From: Actinomycetota bacterium
Lineage (GTDB): Bacteria > Actinomycetota > Thermoleophilia > UBA2241
DNA length: 6,355 bases
Assembly (NCBI GenBank): GCA_026392265.1
Contig: JAPLCL010000028.1
Span: 1 to 6,355, forward strand
Direction: 5' to 3'
Shown: positions 4,828-6,355 of the stretch, piece after piece
Position numbering within the stretch: the first letter of the stretch is position 1
Layout: every line of letters begins with the position of its first letter
Notes under the pieces: generated by a model
What the model saw: the letters and a program-made list of their open reading frames with translations, nothing else
What the model was told of the DNA's origin: nothing
Database searches by the model: none
Position numbers and translations under genes: made by a program

Positions 4828-5946
4828 ATGTGGGCGATCGCGCTCAAGGAGTTCCGCCAGCTACGCCGCGACCGCAGAACCGTGGCGATGTTGTTCCTGC
4901 TCCCATTCCTGTTTCTCGTGGTCTTCGGCTACGCCGCCAGCTTCGACGTCAAGGAAGTGCCCACGCTCGTCGTCGGCCCGGGGGCACCTCTGGTCGCCGC
5001 GGCCCTCCCCGCGGAGCTTCGCGTCGTGGCGACGCGCCCCGGGGACGGAGCGGCGCAGGCCCGCGACGCGCTGCGCCGCGGCGAAGCCGTGGCCGCCATC
5101 GTCACGCCCTCGCGGGCGGGTGCCGCGGCGCTGCTCTACCTGGACGGCACCGAGCTGTTCGCGACGCAGGCGGCGCTGCGCGCCTTGGCGCAGGCACAGG
5201 GGATCGCGGCGCAGGGCGGCGGCGGCACGACGGAGCCCGGCGCCACCCCGGGAGGAGGCTCGGTCGCGAGCGCCAAAGCCGAGATCCTCTTCAACCCCGA
5301 CTTGCGCACCGCGGTCATCATGATCCCCGGCCTGTGCGGCATCATCCTCGTCTTCGTCGGGACCGTGGCCACGGCCCTCGGCGTCGTGCGCGAACGCCAG
5401 GCGGGCACCATGGAACAGCTCGCCGTCATGCCGTTTCGCCCTCGCGACGTGTTCGTCGGCAAGATCGCGCCGTACATGGTCATCGCCGCTCTCGACATGG
5501 TGATCGTGGTCGGTGCCGGCATGCTGCTCTTCGACGTGCCCTTCCGCGGCTCGGTCACGGTGTTCGCTCTCGGAGCCGTGCTCTTCCTGTTCGTGACCCT
5601 GGGTATCGGCGTGCTCATCTCGACGGTGTCGCAGACCCAGGGCCAGGCCATCCAGCTGGCGATGATGACCTTGCTTCCGCAGTTCCTGCTGAGCGGCCTC
5701 TTCTTCCCTCTGTACTCGATGCCCTGGGCCGTGCGCTGGATCGGCTACGTTCTTCCGCTGACCTACTTCATCAAGGTGGCGCGCGGAGTCATGGTGCGCG
5801 GCGCGCCCATCGACGCCCTGTGGGTACCGCTCGTCGTGCTCGCCGTCATGGCGATCGCCGTGTTCACGGCCTCGACGCTGCGCTTCCGCCGCGATCTGGC
5901 GCCGGCCGGACGAGGCGACAGTGACACGCCGGAGACCGGCGCGTGA
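4828..5946 (+). CDS. ABC-2 type exporter permease (YbhR/YhhJ-like)
   Basis: This is a 372-residue inner-membrane permease of an ABC-2 exporter, the class used for drug, lipid or polymer efflux. A cytoplasmic amphipathic start (WAIALKEFRQLRRDRR) leads into TM1 at about 19-37. An external domain spans about 38-158, including a Gly/Thr/Pro-rich insert at 129-145 (GGGGTTEPGATPGGG). Five further helices follow near 163-187, 214-236, 241-266, 274-296 and 329-350. Diagnostic segments are FNPDLRTAVIMIPGL, VVRERQAGTMEQLAVMPFRP (the coupling-helix region facing the ATPase), STVSQTQGQAIQLAMM and LPLTYFIKVARGVMV. The ATG at 4828 was chosen because GGAGGAGG sits five bases before it; a GTG at 4804 in frame has no such site and would add eight residues. 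The stop overlaps the ATPase start in GTGA, indicating coupled synthesis. The substrate is unknown. Confidence 0.93.
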   Translation: MWAIALKEFRQLRRDRRTVAMLFLLPFLFLVVFGYAASFDVKEVPTLVVGPGAPLVAAALPAELRVVATRPGDGAAQARDALRRGEAVAAIVTPSRAGAAALLYLDGTELFATQAALRALAQAQGIAAQGGGGTTEPGATPGGGSVASAKAEILFNPDLRTAVIMIPGLCGIILVFVGTVATALGVVRERQAGTMEQLAVMPFRPRDVFVGKIAPYMVIAALDMVIVVGAGMLLFDVPFRGSVTVFALGAVLFLFVTLGIGVLISTVSQTQGQAIQLAMMTLLPQFLLSGLFFPLYSMPWAVRWIGYVLPLTYFIKVARGVMVRGAPIDALWVPLVVLAVMAIAVFTASTLRFRRDLAPAGRGDSDTPETGA

Positions 5947-6355
5947 GCGACGACGTGACCCTGGACGTGCCGGCCGGCGCCGTCACCGCCGTGATCGGCG
6001 GCGACGGCGCCGGCAAGACGACGCTGCTACGCGCTTTGGCCGGCGTCGCCCGGCCCACCGCCGGGGCGGTGCACAGCCCGGCGCGCCGCCGGATCGGCTA
6101 CGTCGCCGGCGCCTCCGGCCTCTACGACGACCTCAGCGTCGCCGAGAACGTCGCCTTTGTCGCCGAAGCCTACGGCGTGCGTGGGGCGGAGCTCGAGGCG
6201 CAGCTCGCGGAGCTCCTCGAGCGCACCGGTCTCGCCGGCATCGGCGAGCGCCTCGCCGGCCGCCTCTCCGGCGGCATGCGCCAGAAGCTGGCGTTCGCGC
6301 TCGCGATGCTGCACCAGCCGGAGCTCCTGATCCTCGACGACCCCACGACCGGCGT
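5943..6355 (+). CDS. ABC exporter ATPase with atypical motifs, 3' end outside window
   Basis: This is the nucleotide-binding subunit for the permease just upstream. It is visible to residue 137, plus two bases of the next codon. Walker A is GGDGAGKTT (19-27), the signature is LSGGMRQK (108-115), and the Walker B region is LLILDDPTTG (128-137). Several landmarks are altered. The protein starts only about 18 residues before the Walker A lysine-bearing loop, so the usual first strand with the aromatic A-loop residue is absent. The Q-loop reads YVAGASGLY where relatives have YMPQ..GLY, so the glutamine is missing. The catalytic Glu after Walker B is Asp (D133). The stretch between P-loop and Q-loop is also about ten residues short. 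An in-frame stop at 5922-5924 rules out a longer N-terminus. The GTG at 5943 has GGAG eight bases upstream. The sequence is closest in style to NBDs of YbhF-like exporters, where a second NBD may follow. Confidence 0.88.
   Translation, partial: MSDDVTLDVPAGAVTAVIGGDGAGKTTLLRALAGVARPTAGAVHSPARRRIGYVAGASGLYDDLSVAENVAFVAEAYGVRGAELEAQLAELLERTGLAGIGERLAGRLSGGMRQKLAFALAMLHQPELLILDDPTTG

Noticed and set aside
4641..5924. A 427-codon plus-strand frame overlapping the ABC permease
   Set aside because: The translation is an Arg/His/Gly-rich low-complexity string, while the other frame gives an ABC-2 permease with six hydrophobic helices. This frame matters only because its stop at 5922-5924 limits the ATPase N-terminus.

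Overview
This 6.35 kb window is high-GC bacterial DNA with dense coding and GTG as well as ATG starts. Two genes overlap their upstream neighbour through GTGA. A secreted protein combines a CwlO/PcsB-like coiled coil with a murein-cleaving domain, which points to a Gram-positive envelope. An Actinomycetota host, possibly a deep lineage such as Thermoleophilia or Coriobacteriia, fits best. That is an inference from style, with no marker gene present. I see no tRNA, rRNA, CRISPR array, transposase or phage gene.

Layout. (1) 1-651, minus: the N-terminal 217 residues of a polyphosphate kinase 2, running off the left edge. (2) 652-832: a divergent promoter region. (3) 833-2038, plus: a protein with an isolated sigma-70 region-4-like helix-turn-helix and a long winged-helix-like remainder. 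(4) 2087-2353 and 2356-2826, plus: a two-gene unit of a small two-helix membrane protein, probably translated from a leaderless mRNA, and a thioredoxin-fold-like protein without CXXC. (5) 4539 down to 2846, minus: a secreted coiled-coil plus lytic-transglycosylase-like protein, then a HAD phosphatase joined by a 4-base overlap. (6) 4540-4827: a divergent control region with a long perfect inverted repeat, a promoter on each strand, and phased TTCAAC repeats laid over the plus-strand promoter. (7) 4828-6355, plus: an ABC-2 exporter permease and the start of its ATPase, running off the right edge.

How the parts relate. The exporter pair looks like a drug or lipid efflux operon of the YbhR/YbhF type, under a repressor (TetR-like by analogy) that is not encoded here. 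The transglycosylase-like protein belongs to cell-wall remodelling; its tie to the HAD phosphatase is only transcriptional and translational. PPK2 is a stand-alone energy/polyphosphate enzyme.

Most gene families are recognisable. The points that deserve a second look are the ABC ATPase, which has lost several catalytic landmarks and its usual N-terminus; the operator array at 4738-4790; the orphan sigma region-4 protein; a possible CUG start; and the 13-bp-arm hairpin between the divergent operons. I do not see convincing evidence of a wholly new multi-gene system.
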